DNA of 8,835 nucleotides from an uncultured Alphaproteobacteria bacterium (lineage in GTDB: Bacteria > Pseudomonadota > Alphaproteobacteria > Puniceispirillales > Puniceispirillaceae): NCBI GenBank assembly GCA_913042065.1, contig CAJWKB010000036.1:1-8835 (forward strand). The letters run 5' to 3'. Shown one piece after another: positions 1 through 6,557 of the stretch (the stretch's first letter is position 1; each line of letters begins with the position of its first letter). Made by a program: the position numbers and the translations under genes. Under the pieces are notes generated by a model. It ran no database searches. It worked only from the letters and a program-made list of their open reading frames with translations, and was not told the origin of the DNA.

Positions 1-254
1 AGATGGCGGCATTGGCGATGGCCAACGGTGCCGCAGCGGCAGCGGCCATCCGCACCCTGCGCCCCCCGGTGCATTTCAAATTACAGGGCAAAATGATCTC
101 ACAGGTGCAATGCTGGCGTGACACCCATGGAGGTGATGCGCTGAACCGGCTTCAGGACGCCGAGCTGTCAATCAAAACTGGTGGTCTTGATGAGCGGGTG
201 ATCTGTTCACAATGTCTGCTGGGATTGTCGCTGCGGGCAAAAAGCCTCCGCTGA
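1..254 (+). CDS. holA: DNA polymerase III subunit delta, C-terminal end (partial)
   Basis: This is the last 83 codons of a gene that begins before the window; the reading frame has its first full codon at base 3 and stops with TGA at 252-254. HolA is the delta subunit of the clamp loader, which opens the beta sliding clamp and loads it on DNA during replication. The visible part fits the helical C-terminal collar domain: an RPPVHFK segment (about residues 20-26 of the visible part), then a tryptophan-containing helix (QVQCWRD) and the family-typical stretch LNRLQDAELSIKTGGLDE. The frame also runs from the window edge without a stop and lies where holA is often found beside parB in Alphaproteobacteria. 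It converges on parB with only 12 bp between the two stop codons and no convincing terminator between them. The call rests on recognition of the C-terminal pattern only, because the N-terminal AAA+ domain is outside the window. Confidence 0.8.
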   Translation, partial: MAALAMANGAAAAAAIRTLRPPVHFKLQGKMISQVQCWRDTHGGDALNRLQDAELSIKTGGLDERVICSQCLLGLSLRAKSLR

Positions 255-266
255 CCCTTCCCGGTG

Positions 267-1214
267 CTACATTACACCCAGCTTGACAAGAATGTTCTCC
301 AGCTGGTCATGCGAGCAATTCTTCAGATGCACCGAGCCAATATCCCTGTTCTCATCCCACTCGATTGTCACATTGACGCCGGTAGCGGTGCTGGCCTTTT
401 CCTCCAGATCTCGGATATTGGCAGATTTTTCTGGCGGACCTGTCTGCACCCGTGATCCATCGCCCTTTTTCACCAATGCCTCAACCTGGCGGGCGGAAAG
501 GCCTTTTTTCACGATCTGCCGGGCCAATGCCATGCAATCCTTGTGATTGATGATAGGGCGAACCTGGCCCATTGAAAGCAGACCTTCCATCACCATATCC
601 TGAACCTTTTCAGGCAATGTCAGAAGCCGCAGAAGATTGGCAATATGGCTTCTTGATTTTCCAATGATTTCAGATAATTGCTCTTGTGTATAGTCATGGT
701 GAGCCAGCAATTTCTGATAGCCCTGCGCCTCTTCAATCGCCGACAGATCAGCCCGCTGGACATTCTCAATCAACGCAATTTCATAGGCCTGGGCATCCGT
801 AAAATCCCGCACGATGGCCGGCACGATATGGAGTTGCGCCAGCTGCGCCGCGCGCCAGCGCCGCTCCCCGGCGATCAGCTCAAACCGTGTGGGCCGGTTG
901 GGGCTGGGACGAACCAGAATTGGCTGGACGATCCCCTTCTGGCGGATCGAGTCAGCCAGCTCGGCCAGCGCATCCTGGGCAAAGACACGCCGCGGTTGCC
1001 ACGGACCAGTGTTGATCCATTCGATTGGAATCTCACTCAAGCCGGACAGTCTGTCCGGAGCCGGAGCATCACTCTTTGGCACGGCAATACCGGCAGCAGC
1101 AGCCACTCCCACATCACCAAGCAGGGATGACAAACCCCGCCCCAATCCACGATTGGGCGCCGGGTTGCCACTTCGTTTTGTGCCTTGTGTCCGGTTTTTT
1201 TTCTTGTCACTCAT
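267..1214 (-). CDS. parB: Chromosome partitioning protein ParB (parS-binding CTPase clamp)
   Basis: ParB binds parS sites near the origin, loads as a CTP-dependent sliding clamp and stimulates ParA, so that sister origins are segregated. With the start at 1214 the protein has 315 residues, close to the family norm. Visible in order: the N-terminal GLGRGLSSLLGD motif (residues 23-34) that contacts ParA, a low-complexity linker, the nucleotide-binding region with GIVQPILV (94-101), GERRWRA (116-122) and ENVQR (150-154), a helix-turn-helix around YTQEQLSEIIGKSRSHIANLLRLL (175-198), and a C-terminal dimerisation domain ending in NILVKLGVM. The frame is open 22 codons further upstream, but ATG 1214 is preferred. 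It overlaps the parA stop as ATGA, lies 8 nt after AGGAAAGG, and gives a typical N-terminus (MSDKKKN). The usual GHAR motif after the helix-turn-helix reads GQVR (216-219). It is the last gene of the mnmE-to-parB block and ends in TAG. Confidence 0.97.
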   Translation of the reverse strand: MSDKKKNRTQGTKRSGNPAPNRGLGRGLSSLLGDVGVAAAAGIAVPKSDAPAPDRLSGLSEIPIEWINTGPWQPRRVFAQDALAELADSIRQKGIVQPILVRPSPNRPTRFELIAGERRWRAAQLAQLHIVPAIVRDFTDAQAYEIALIENVQRADLSAIEEAQGYQKLLAHHDYTQEQLSEIIGKSRSHIANLLRLLTLPEKVQDMVMEGLLSMGQVRPIINHKDCMALARQIVKKGLSARQVEALVKKGDGSRVQTGPPEKSANIRDLEEKASTATGVNVTIEWDENRDIGSVHLKNCSHDQLENILVKLGVM

Positions 1215-1987
1215 GCAGCTTGCCTTTCCTGGGTCAACACCTCGGCAGCCAACGCCGCATAGGCCTGTGATCCCGGGCATTTCAGATCATACATCAAAAC
1301 AGGCTGGCCAAAGGACGGGGCTTCTGACACCCGCACATTGCGGGGAATCACCGTATCATAGACCAGATGCCCCAGATGGCCGCGCACATCATTGGCCACC
1401 ATCGACGACAATCTGTTGCGCGTGTCATACATCGTCAGAACAATGCCCTGCATCAACAGATGCGGGTTGAGTCCGGCGCGAACAGCCTCAATCGTGTGCA
1501 TCAGCTGCGTCAAACCCTCAAGCGCATAGAATTCGCATTGCAGCGGCACCAGGACAGAGGTGGCTGCCGTCAGTGAATTCACCGTGAGCATTCCCAGGGA
1601 TGGTGGACAATCAATAATAACATATTGATAATCATGACAAATTTCAGATATCCCGTCCGCCAGCTGATACTCCCGGCGTTCCATATCCGTCAACTCGACC
1701 TCGGCTGCTGATAAATCAACCACGGCGGGGATGATGTCCAATCGTGGCACCAGAGTCGATTGCACCGCCTTGCGCGCCGTGCAGCCCGATGTGACCAGCC
1801 GATAGCTGTTGAATTCACGGTCAGCAATGCCAAGCCCGGTGCTGGCATTTCCCTGTGGGTCGAAATCAATCAACAAAACCCTGCGCCCACAGGCGGCAAG
1901 CGCTGTCGCCAGATTGACCGATGTTGTTGTTTTGCCAACGCCACCCTTTTGATTGGCAACAGCGACAATTCGCGGTGAGGCAGCCAT
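1211..1987 (-). CDS. parA: Chromosome partitioning ATPase ParA (Soj/MinD family)
   Basis: ParA is a Walker-type ATPase that dimerises on ATP, binds DNA non-specifically and is released by ParB bound at parS, moving the origin region through the cell. The protein has 258 residues, a normal length for a chromosomal ParA. Visible motifs are the deviant Walker A box KGGVGKTT with its signature lysine (residues 14-21), the A' motif LLIDFDPQGNAS (38-49), and the Walker B region YVIIDCPPSLGML (122-134). Further on is a typical IPRNVRVSEAPSFGQP segment. ATG 1987 is chosen over the in-frame upstream codon at 2041 because it gives the usual N-terminus (MAASPRIVAVANQKGG). It also has GGAG about 7 nt upstream and lies 1 bp after the rsmG stop codon. 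The stop overlaps the parB start by 4 bp. There is no long N-terminal helix-turn-helix extension, so this is the chromosomal rather than the plasmid type Ia form. Confidence 0.98.
   Translation of the reverse strand: MAASPRIVAVANQKGGVGKTTTSVNLATALAACGRRVLLIDFDPQGNASTGLGIADREFNSYRLVTSGCTARKAVQSTLVPRLDIIPAVVDLSAAEVELTDMERREYQLADGISEICHDYQYVIIDCPPSLGMLTVNSLTAATSVLVPLQCEFYALEGLTQLMHTIEAVRAGLNPHLLMQGIVLTMYDTRNRLSSMVANDVRGHLGHLVYDTVIPRNVRVSEAPSFGQPVLMYDLKCPGSQAYAALAAEVLTQERQAA
1223..1230 (-). promoter_or_regulatory. Ribosome binding site deciding the parB start
   Basis: AGGAAAGG on the minus strand lies inside the end of parA, 8 nt before the ATG at 1214. This spacing supports ATG 1214 as the parB start, rather than the upstream in-frame codon at 1280 deep inside parA. 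The ATGA overlap suggests that ribosomes finishing parA restart on parB. Confidence 0.65.
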
Positions 1988-1988
1988 G

Positions 1989-2633
1989 TTACAGCTCCAG
2001 ATCAGGATGGCGAGTCGTGTTGAGTTCAAGGATCGCCCCATCCTGACTCGTTACACTTGGGTGAATGCGATGAACCATATTGGGGTAGCTTTGCAGAGCG
2101 GTCAATTCCTCTTGTAGCGAAGCGCCCTTTAAAAACAGGCATCTCTCAACAGAGGGCAACTGTCTGTCCAGCAGCAGCAGCAGTCGCTCGACGGAGGCGA
2201 GCGCCCGCGCTGTCACTATGTCGGCACCCAGTGCTGGAATCGCCTCGATCCGCTCGTTCCTGACAGTAGCCGTCAAACCCAATTCGCGGATAACTGTCTG
2301 CAGAAAGACTGATTTGCGCTGGTCCGACTCGACCAAGGTTACCTGATTGTCAGTGATGATCGACAGCACAAGCCCGGGAAAACCCGCGCCGCTGCCAATG
2401 TCGAGGATGTGGGCGCCATTCTCAGGGAGAAAAACCGCCAGCTGCGCCGAATCGAGGATATGCCGGCGCCAGGCATCGGCCAGCGTCGCCGAGGAGACAA
2501 GATTGATCCGCGGCTGCCATTTCGCAAGGAGGGCCAGATAGGCAGCCAGCTGGTCGATTGTTTCACGTGAAACATTAAGTTGATCGACCACTCTGCGATC
2601 AAGCGGGATTTGCCCTAAATCACCCAAAGTCAC
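1989..2633 (-). CDS. rsmG: 16S rRNA (guanine(527)-N(7))-methyltransferase RsmG (GidB)
   Basis: RsmG uses S-adenosylmethionine to methylate N7 of G527 in 16S rRNA; in several bacteria its loss gives low-level streptomycin resistance. The protein has 214 residues, a standard length. Motifs seen are [10 protein letters not shown] near the N-terminus (20-29), RHILDS (57-62), the SAM-binding [13 protein letters not shown] (76-88), the acidic VESDQRK (101-107), VTARALAS (140-147) and FLKG (167-170). The start is GTG at 2633, which overlaps the mnmG stop as GTGA. No alternative start precedes NVSRET, and no good ribosome binding site is visible, so translation probably depends on coupling to mnmG. 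Codons 21-25 (VSRET) lie within an exact parS palindrome, a well-known situation in alphaproteobacterial gidB. parA starts 1 bp after its TAA stop. Confidence 0.97.
   Translation of the reverse strand: MTLGDLGQIPLDRRVVDQLNVSRETIDQLAAYLALLAKWQPRINLVSSATLADAWRRHILDSAQLAVFLPENGAHILDIGSGAGFPGLVLSIITDNQVTLVESDQRKSVFLQTVIRELGLTATVRNERIEAIPALGADIVTARALASVERLLLLLDRQLPSVERCLFLKGASLQEELTALQSYPNMVHRIHPSVTSQDGAILELNTTRHPDLEL
2559..2574. promoter_or_regulatory. parS: parS centromere site 1 (inside rsmG)
   Basis: The 16-bp perfect palindrome TGTTTCACGTGAAACA matches the near-universal bacterial parS consensus bound by ParB. It is read through as codons for Val-Ser-Arg-Glu-Thr (residues 21-25) of RsmG. It lies about 0.57 kb upstream of the parA start and 1.3 kb from parB. 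It is a binding and clamp-loading site for the ParB encoded here. Function is inferred from the exact match and the adjacent cognate parAB genes. Confidence 0.95.
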
Positions 2634-4531
2634 TGTACTTTGCCAGCCAGCTGCGCTGTATGGTCACCCATGATGGATGGTGTGGCAGAAGGCCGCTTCA
2701 GATGCCGTAGCACCGCCAGAACAGCTGCCGGCGTCATCCCGGGCAGGCGGTTTGCCTGGGCGATTGTATCGGGGCGGTGGCGTGTCAGCAGGTCACAGGC
2801 TTCAGCCGACAGACCGCCGACAGCAGAAAAATCCAAATCTGCCGGGATTTTCATCGCCTCGTCGCGTTTCAGCGCATCAATATCCGCGCGTTGGCGCTGC
2901 ACATAGCTGGCATAGCGACAATCCGCCTCCAGCTGCTGATGCAACTGGCCGGGGATCTGCCCCAGTTCCGGCCATACCGCCTGCAGCCGTGCCAGCGTAA
3001 TCCCCTCAAGCGAGAGAAGATCCGCGGCCGTGCGTGCCGCGCCATCGCGTGGCAATGGCAGGTCATATGAGCGCAGCATCCTTGGAGTCGCTGACAGTGA
3101 GGCAAGCTGATCACGCGCACTGGCAAGACGGGTAGATTTCTCCGTCCATGCCGCCAAACGCCGCGCGCCGACGCAGCCAAGCGCAATGCCACGCTCGGTC
3201 AATCGCTGATCAGCATTATCCGCCCGCAGCAACAGCCTGTATTCGGCGCGTGATGTGAACATCCGGTAGGGTTCGGGCGCGCCCTTGGTTGTCAGATCAT
3301 CAATCATCACCCCGATATAGGCATCAGCGCGATCAAGGACGAAATCGGCGTCCCCACCGGCAGCCAGCAGGCTGGCATTGACGCCAGCAACCAGCCCCTG
3401 CGCCGCAGCCTCCTCATAGCCTGTTGTGCCATTGATCTGACCGGCCAGAAACAGGCCCGGCAGCTGGCGCAGACCAAGTGTGCGGGTGAGCGCCCTCGGA
3501 TCGATGAAATCATATTCGATAGCATAGCCATATTGCATGATCTTTGCCGTTTTCAGCCCCGGGATCGATGCCACCAGCGCGTCCTGAACATCCCGTGGCA
3601 GACTCGTCGAGATCCCGTTCGGATAAACCATGGGATCGTCCAGCCCTTCAGGCTCCAGAAACAGCTGATGCGAGGTTTTATCAGCAAAACGGTGGACCTT
3701 GTCCTCGATTGACGGGCAATAGCGCGGCCCCTGACCGGAGATCTGTCCACTATAGACCGCCGACAGGTGGATCGAGGCAGCGATGATCCGATGTGTCTCG
3801 GCTGTCGTTCTGGTGATTCCACATTTGATCTGCGGCACGGTGATCTGGCTTGTCAGCGTTGAAAAGGGGATCGGCGGGTCATCTGCTGGCTGCATTTCCA
3901 GCGAGTCCCAGGCAATGGTCCGGCCATCCAGACGCGGCGGGGTTCCAGTTTTCAGCCGGCCCACAGGCAAATCGAGCGCCCGTAGCCGGGCGGCCAGGGC
4001 CTGAGAGGGCGATTCGCCAATCCGTCCAGCTGGTGTTTTTTCCGCTCCCAGATGGATCAGCCCATCAAGAAAGGTCCCTGTTGTCAGAACAACGGCACCT
4101 GCGCGAATGATGTCGCCGGCCTCAGTGACGATGCCACGGCAGTGACCAGCCTCGATATGAAGATCACCAACCGCCGCCTCAATGAGCGAAACCCCGGTCT
4201 GCTCGCCAAGAAGCGCCTGAATGGCAGAGCGGTAGAGCTGTCTGTCCGCCTGCGCCCGGGGGCCATGCACCGCCGGGCCACGGGATTTGTTCAGCATGCG
4301 GAATTGAATGCCAGCGCGGTCGATTGCCTGTCCCATCAACCCGTCAAGCGCATCAATCTCGCGGACAAGATGCCCCTTGCCAAGCCCTCCAATCGCAGGA
4401 TTGCAGGACATTTCACCAATTTTTGACAGCTGCATCGTGACCAGCGCCACGCGCGCTCCCATCCGCGCAGCAGCAGCGGCGGCCTCGCTGCCGGCATGGC
4501 CTCCCCCAACAACAATTACATCATAAGTCAT
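2630..4531 (-). CDS. mnmG: tRNA uridine-5-carboxymethylaminomethyl(34) synthesis enzyme MnmG (GidA)
   Basis: MnmG is the FAD-dependent partner of MnmE. The complex installs (carboxymethyl)aminomethyl groups at C5 of wobble uridine 34 in certain tRNAs, which secures decoding of purine-ending codons. The protein has 633 residues, the normal full length. Visible are the N-terminal dinucleotide-binding GGGHAG (9-14), the conserved [23 protein letters not shown] block (42-64, Cys43), the family signature [11 protein letters not shown] (268-278, Cys272) and the second signature [18 protein letters not shown] (363-380). [19 protein letters not shown] (427-445) follows, then a helical C-terminal domain. 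Start choice is between GTG 4534 and ATG 4531, adjacent in the same frame; ATG is preferred and neither has a strong ribosome binding site. It lies 48 bp after mnmE and overlaps rsmG by 4 bp, so it is probably co-transcribed with both. Confidence 0.98.
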   Translation of the reverse strand: MTYDVIVVGGGHAGSEAAAAAARMGARVALVTMQLSKIGEMSCNPAIGGLGKGHLVREIDALDGLMGQAIDRAGIQFRMLNKSRGPAVHGPRAQADRQLYRSAIQALLGEQTGVSLIEAAVGDLHIEAGHCRGIVTEAGDIIRAGAVVLTTGTFLDGLIHLGAEKTPAGRIGESPSQALAARLRALDLPVGRLKTGTPPRLDGRTIAWDSLEMQPADDPPIPFSTLTSQITVPQIKCGITRTTAETHRIIAASIHLSAVYSGQISGQGPRYCPSIEDKVHRFADKTSHQLFLEPEGLDDPMVYPNGISTSLPRDVQDALVASIPGLKTAKIMQYGYAIEYDFIDPRALTRTLGLRQLPGLFLAGQINGTTGYEEAAAQGLVAGVNASLLAAGGDADFVLDRADAYIGVMIDDLTTKGAPEPYRMFTSRAEYRLLLRADNADQRLTERGIALGCVGARRLAAWTEKSTRLASARDQLASLSATPRMLRSYDLPLPRDGAARTAADLLSLEGITLARLQAVWPELGQIPGQLHQQLEADCRYASYVQRQRADIDALKRDEAMKIPADLDFSAVGGLSAEACDLLTRHRPDTIAQANRLPGMTPAAVLAVLRHLKRPSATPSIMGDHTAQLAGKVQ

Positions 4532-4579
4532 CACTATGTCCGCTCGGCTGTCATATGCAGTGTTATGCCCAGCTTTGGA

Positions 4580-5917
4580 TCATTTTCCAATGCAAAAGGA
4601 TGAAAAAATGGCATCGAGGAGATCCTCGGCGTCAATTTCGCCCGTGATGCGGCCAAGAGCAGCGGCGGCCGAACGAAATTCCTCGGCAACCAGTTCAGGA
4701 GCCTGCTCGAGATTCCCCTTCAATCCCGCCTCAAGCCCATGCAATGTTGCCTCCAGCGCCTGCCTGTGCCGCGCTCTGGTAATAATGGCGCTGTTCTGGG
4801 CACTGTTGACCTGCACAATTCTTGCAGAAAGTTGATCGAGGAACCCGTCAAAACCACGGTCATCGGCAAGCGACATCAAAAGCGCATTGTCAGGCAGGGT
4901 TCCGGTGATCCCGCGATCGGTTTTATTCACCACCAGAAAATGCTCACCCCCCGCACTCTCGGCAAGCGCCGCATAATCCTGTTGCCAATCATCACGCGAG
5001 CCATCGACGACGATGATGGTATGATCGGCCTCACCGGCAGCAGCCAGCGCGCGGGAAATGCCCTCTGTCTCAACCGCCCCCGCATTCTGCCGAATTCCCG
5101 CTGTATCGATGAGCGTCACCGGCACCCCGCCTACATCAAGGCTGACCGACACCAGATCACGTGTGGTCCCTGCCTCACCCGAAACAATGGCCACAGGGCG
5201 GTTGGCAATCCGATTCAACAATGTTGATTTGCCAGCATTGACGGGACCCAGAAGCGTTACCTGAACACCGTCGCGCACGCGTTCACCAATTCTGTTGTCA
5301 TCCAGACAAGCTGAGATTTCCGCAATCAATGCGTCCACCCCCTCGCCAATCGACGCCACCACCGACGCCGGTATCTCCTCGTCGGGAAAATCAATAACAG
5401 CTTCCAGCTCCGCGGCAATCTTGATGATGGCCTGCCGCCACCGTGTCACCGGATCGCGCAGCGCGCCGCGCATCTGTGACCAAGCCTGCGCCAATTGCCG
5501 GCCTGTATCAGCCTCAATGATATCGGCGAGACTCTCGACACCCAGCAGATCTGTCTTGCCATTGTGAAACATCCGGTGGGTGAACTCACCTGCCACGGCA
5601 GGTCGCAATCCAGCCAGACCAGCAAGCGAAGCAAGCAGTGTCTGGGTGACAGCGACACCACCATGACAGTGAATTTCAACAACATCCTCACCCGTACTCG
5701 AGTGCGGCGCCGCCATGAATAGCAACAGCGCCTGATCAATCACCGCGCCTGTCCCATCAATCAATGTCTGTAGCGAGAAACGGCCGGGCTCAGGGCATTT
5801 CGCAACAAATGCCCCGGGGACGTCGGCGGCCCGGTCACCACTGATGCGGATCACGGCAATGGCCGATTTTCCAGGCGGTGTTGCCAGGGCATAGATGGTG
5901 TCGGTCTCGCTAGCCAT
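4580..5917 (-). CDS. mnmE: tRNA modification GTPase MnmE (TrmE)
   Basis: MnmE is the GTP- and folate-binding partner of MnmG in U34 modification of tRNA; GTP hydrolysis after G-domain dimerisation drives the reaction. The protein has 445 residues, the usual length. The N-terminal folate-binding domain starts TIYALATPPGKSAIAVIRISG (7-27) and includes EIHCHGG (81-87). The inserted G domain shows G1 GPVNAGKS (224-231), G2 GTTRD (250-254), G3 DTAG (271-274) and G4 NKTD (331-334). The protein ends with the diagnostic C-terminal FCIGK (441-445), whose cysteine is essential in known family members. The ATG at 5917 has GGAG 8 nt upstream. It is the first gene of the block running to parB and is read divergently from ogt. 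All G motifs are intact, so the enzyme should be functional. Confidence 0.98.
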   Translation of the reverse strand: MASETDTIYALATPPGKSAIAVIRISGDRAADVPGAFVAKCPEPGRFSLQTLIDGTGAVIDQALLLFMAAPHSSTGEDVVEIHCHGGVAVTQTLLASLAGLAGLRPAVAGEFTHRMFHNGKTDLLGVESLADIIEADTGRQLAQAWSQMRGALRDPVTRWRQAIIKIAAELEAVIDFPDEEIPASVVASIGEGVDALIAEISACLDDNRIGERVRDGVQVTLLGPVNAGKSTLLNRIANRPVAIVSGEAGTTRDLVSVSLDVGGVPVTLIDTAGIRQNAGAVETEGISRALAAAGEADHTIIVVDGSRDDWQQDYAALAESAGGEHFLVVNKTDRGITGTLPDNALLMSLADDRGFDGFLDQLSARIVQVNSAQNSAIITRARHRQALEATLHGLEAGLKGNLEQAPELVAEEFRSAAAALGRITGEIDAEDLLDAIFSSFCIGK

Positions 5918-5964
5918 CAGGGCTGCTCCATATTCTCTTTCACCGGACTGCGATTCTGCCTAGA

Positions 5965-5991
5965 CTTATAACCAATCTCACCTTTCAGCAA
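5965..5991 (-). promoter_or_regulatory. Candidate promoter for the mnmE-mnmG-rsmG-parA-parB block
   Basis: On the minus strand TATAAG (5970-5965) resembles a -10 box (5 of 6 bases). TTGCTG (5991-5986) is a weak -35 box at a short 15-nt spacing; the shifted reading CTTGCT gives 16 nt and partly fits the alphaproteobacterial CTTGAC pattern. A start about 7 nt further on would leave a leader of about 40 nt before the mnmE ATG. The assignment rests on position in the only sizeable gap upstream of the block and is tentative. Confidence 0.35.
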
Positions 5992-6045
5992 GTTTGTTTG
6001 TCTGGATGCTGTTACTTGATTGGTGACCACCACCGAACCAAAAAC

Positions 6046-6051
6046 AGGAGG
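6046..6051 (+). promoter_or_regulatory. Strong ribosome binding site of ogt
   Basis: AGGAGG is a perfect Shine-Dalgarno core. It lies 5 nt before ATG 6057 but only 2 nt before the in-frame GTG 6054, so it favours ATG 6057 as the start. Confidence 0.75.
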
Positions 6052-6056
6052 TTGTG

Positions 6057-6557
6057 ATGACCACCCCTTTTCAGATGACCTTTCATTCACCCCTTGGCTG
6101 GATCCGCGCCGTGAGCGATGGCACAGCCCTCATTCGCCTTGACTGGGACCAGAGCCGCTGGGATGAGCCAGACAGACCCGATGATGTTTCACGTGAAACA
6201 ATCAGTCAGCTGAGGGAATATTTCACCGGCGACAGGCTGGGTTTTGATTTGCCACTAAGTCCGGAGAGAAGATCAGAAACCGCCCGGCACTGGCTGAATG
6301 TCATGATGCAGATCCCCTATGGCAGCACCGTCACCTATAAGAAATTAGCAGCGGCGGCAGGAAAACCTCGCGCGCCACGGGCAGCAGGCACCGCCTGTGC
6401 TTTGAACCCAATCCCGATCATCTATCCCTGTCACAGGGTGGTAAAATCAGACGGCACGTTGGGACATTATGGGGGGGGCAGCTCACTGCCGGCAAATAAT
6501 GCGAATAATCTAGCTCGAAAATTGGCTTTGATTACACTTGAAAAAAAATTTGTTTAG
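6057..6557 (+). CDS. ogt: Methylated-DNA--protein-cysteine S-methyltransferase (Ogt/MGMT family)
   Basis: Family members repair O6-alkylguanine (and O4-alkylthymine) by irreversibly moving the alkyl group to an active-site cysteine. The protein has 166 residues, a usual length for the Ogt type. It shows [17 protein letters not shown] (51-67), [17 protein letters not shown] (86-102, with the tyrosine expected to rotate the DNA phosphate), APRAAG (106-111, arginine finger), [13 protein letters not shown] (117-129, nucleophile Cys125 followed by His126), then HYGGG and a C-terminal LE (Glu162) completing the Cys-His-Glu set. The usual GTxFQ segment before the helix is replaced by ERRSETARH, a mild divergence. 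The N-terminal domain is short and there is no AdaA-type regulator domain. The gene runs against its neighbours: it diverges from mnmE and its TAG overlaps the rho TAA stop by 4 bp. Codons 44-48 lie in a second exact parS. The tail holds a G8 run (6471-6478) and an A8 run, but the frame is intact. Confidence 0.93.
   Translation: MTTPFQMTFHSPLGWIRAVSDGTALIRLDWDQSRWDEPDRPDDVSRETISQLREYFTGDRLGFDLPLSPERRSETARHWLNVMMQIPYGSTVTYKKLAAAAGKPRAPRAAGTACALNPIPIIYPCHRVVKSDGTLGHYGGGSSLPANNANNLARKLALITLEKKFV
6185..6200. promoter_or_regulatory. parS: parS centromere site 2 (inside ogt)
   Basis: This is a second exact copy of the 16-bp palindrome TGTTTCACGTGAAACA, 3.6 kb from site 1. It is read in ogt as Val-Ser-Arg-Glu-Thr (residues 44-48), the same phase and peptide as in rsmG. 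Clusters of several parS sites around parAB are normal for bacterial origins, and ParB spreading from two close sites would cover most of this window. An exact 16-base match with this motif is very unlikely by chance. Confidence 0.93.

Larger units (their letters stand above)
5918..6056. other. Divergent intergenic region between mnmE and ogt
   Basis: These 139 bp separate two diverging genes and must hold the start signals of both. Seen here are the TTATAA core at 5966-5971, readable as part of a -10 box on either strand, and a 7-bp inverted repeat ACCAATC (5971-5977) / GATTGGT (6018-6024) with 40 bp between the arms. AGGAGG lies just before ogt. I could not find a convincing -35/-10 pair for ogt. 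No open reading frame of its own or RNA gene is recognisable. Confidence 0.5.

Noticed and set aside
233..251. Hairpin-like GCGGGC-AAAAA-GCCTCCGC at the end of holA, considered as a terminator between holA and parB
   Set aside because: The stem is short and needs a 2-nt bulge, it lies inside the coding region, and no T-run follows on either strand.
1211..2041. Longer ParA starting at 2041
   Set aside because: The extra N-terminal residues overlap rsmG and do not resemble ParA; ATG 1987 has a ribosome binding site and the normal N-terminus.
3544..3786. Open frames opposite or out of phase within mnmG, mnmE, parB, parA and rho
   Set aside because: They overlap strongly supported genes, show no family motifs and have no suitable start signals; they are shadows of GC-rich coding sequence.
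5155..5172. CACGTG-containing stretch in mnmE as a third parS
   Set aside because: The flanks do not form the TGTTTC/GAAACA arms, so too many positions mismatch; only two exact parS copies were found.
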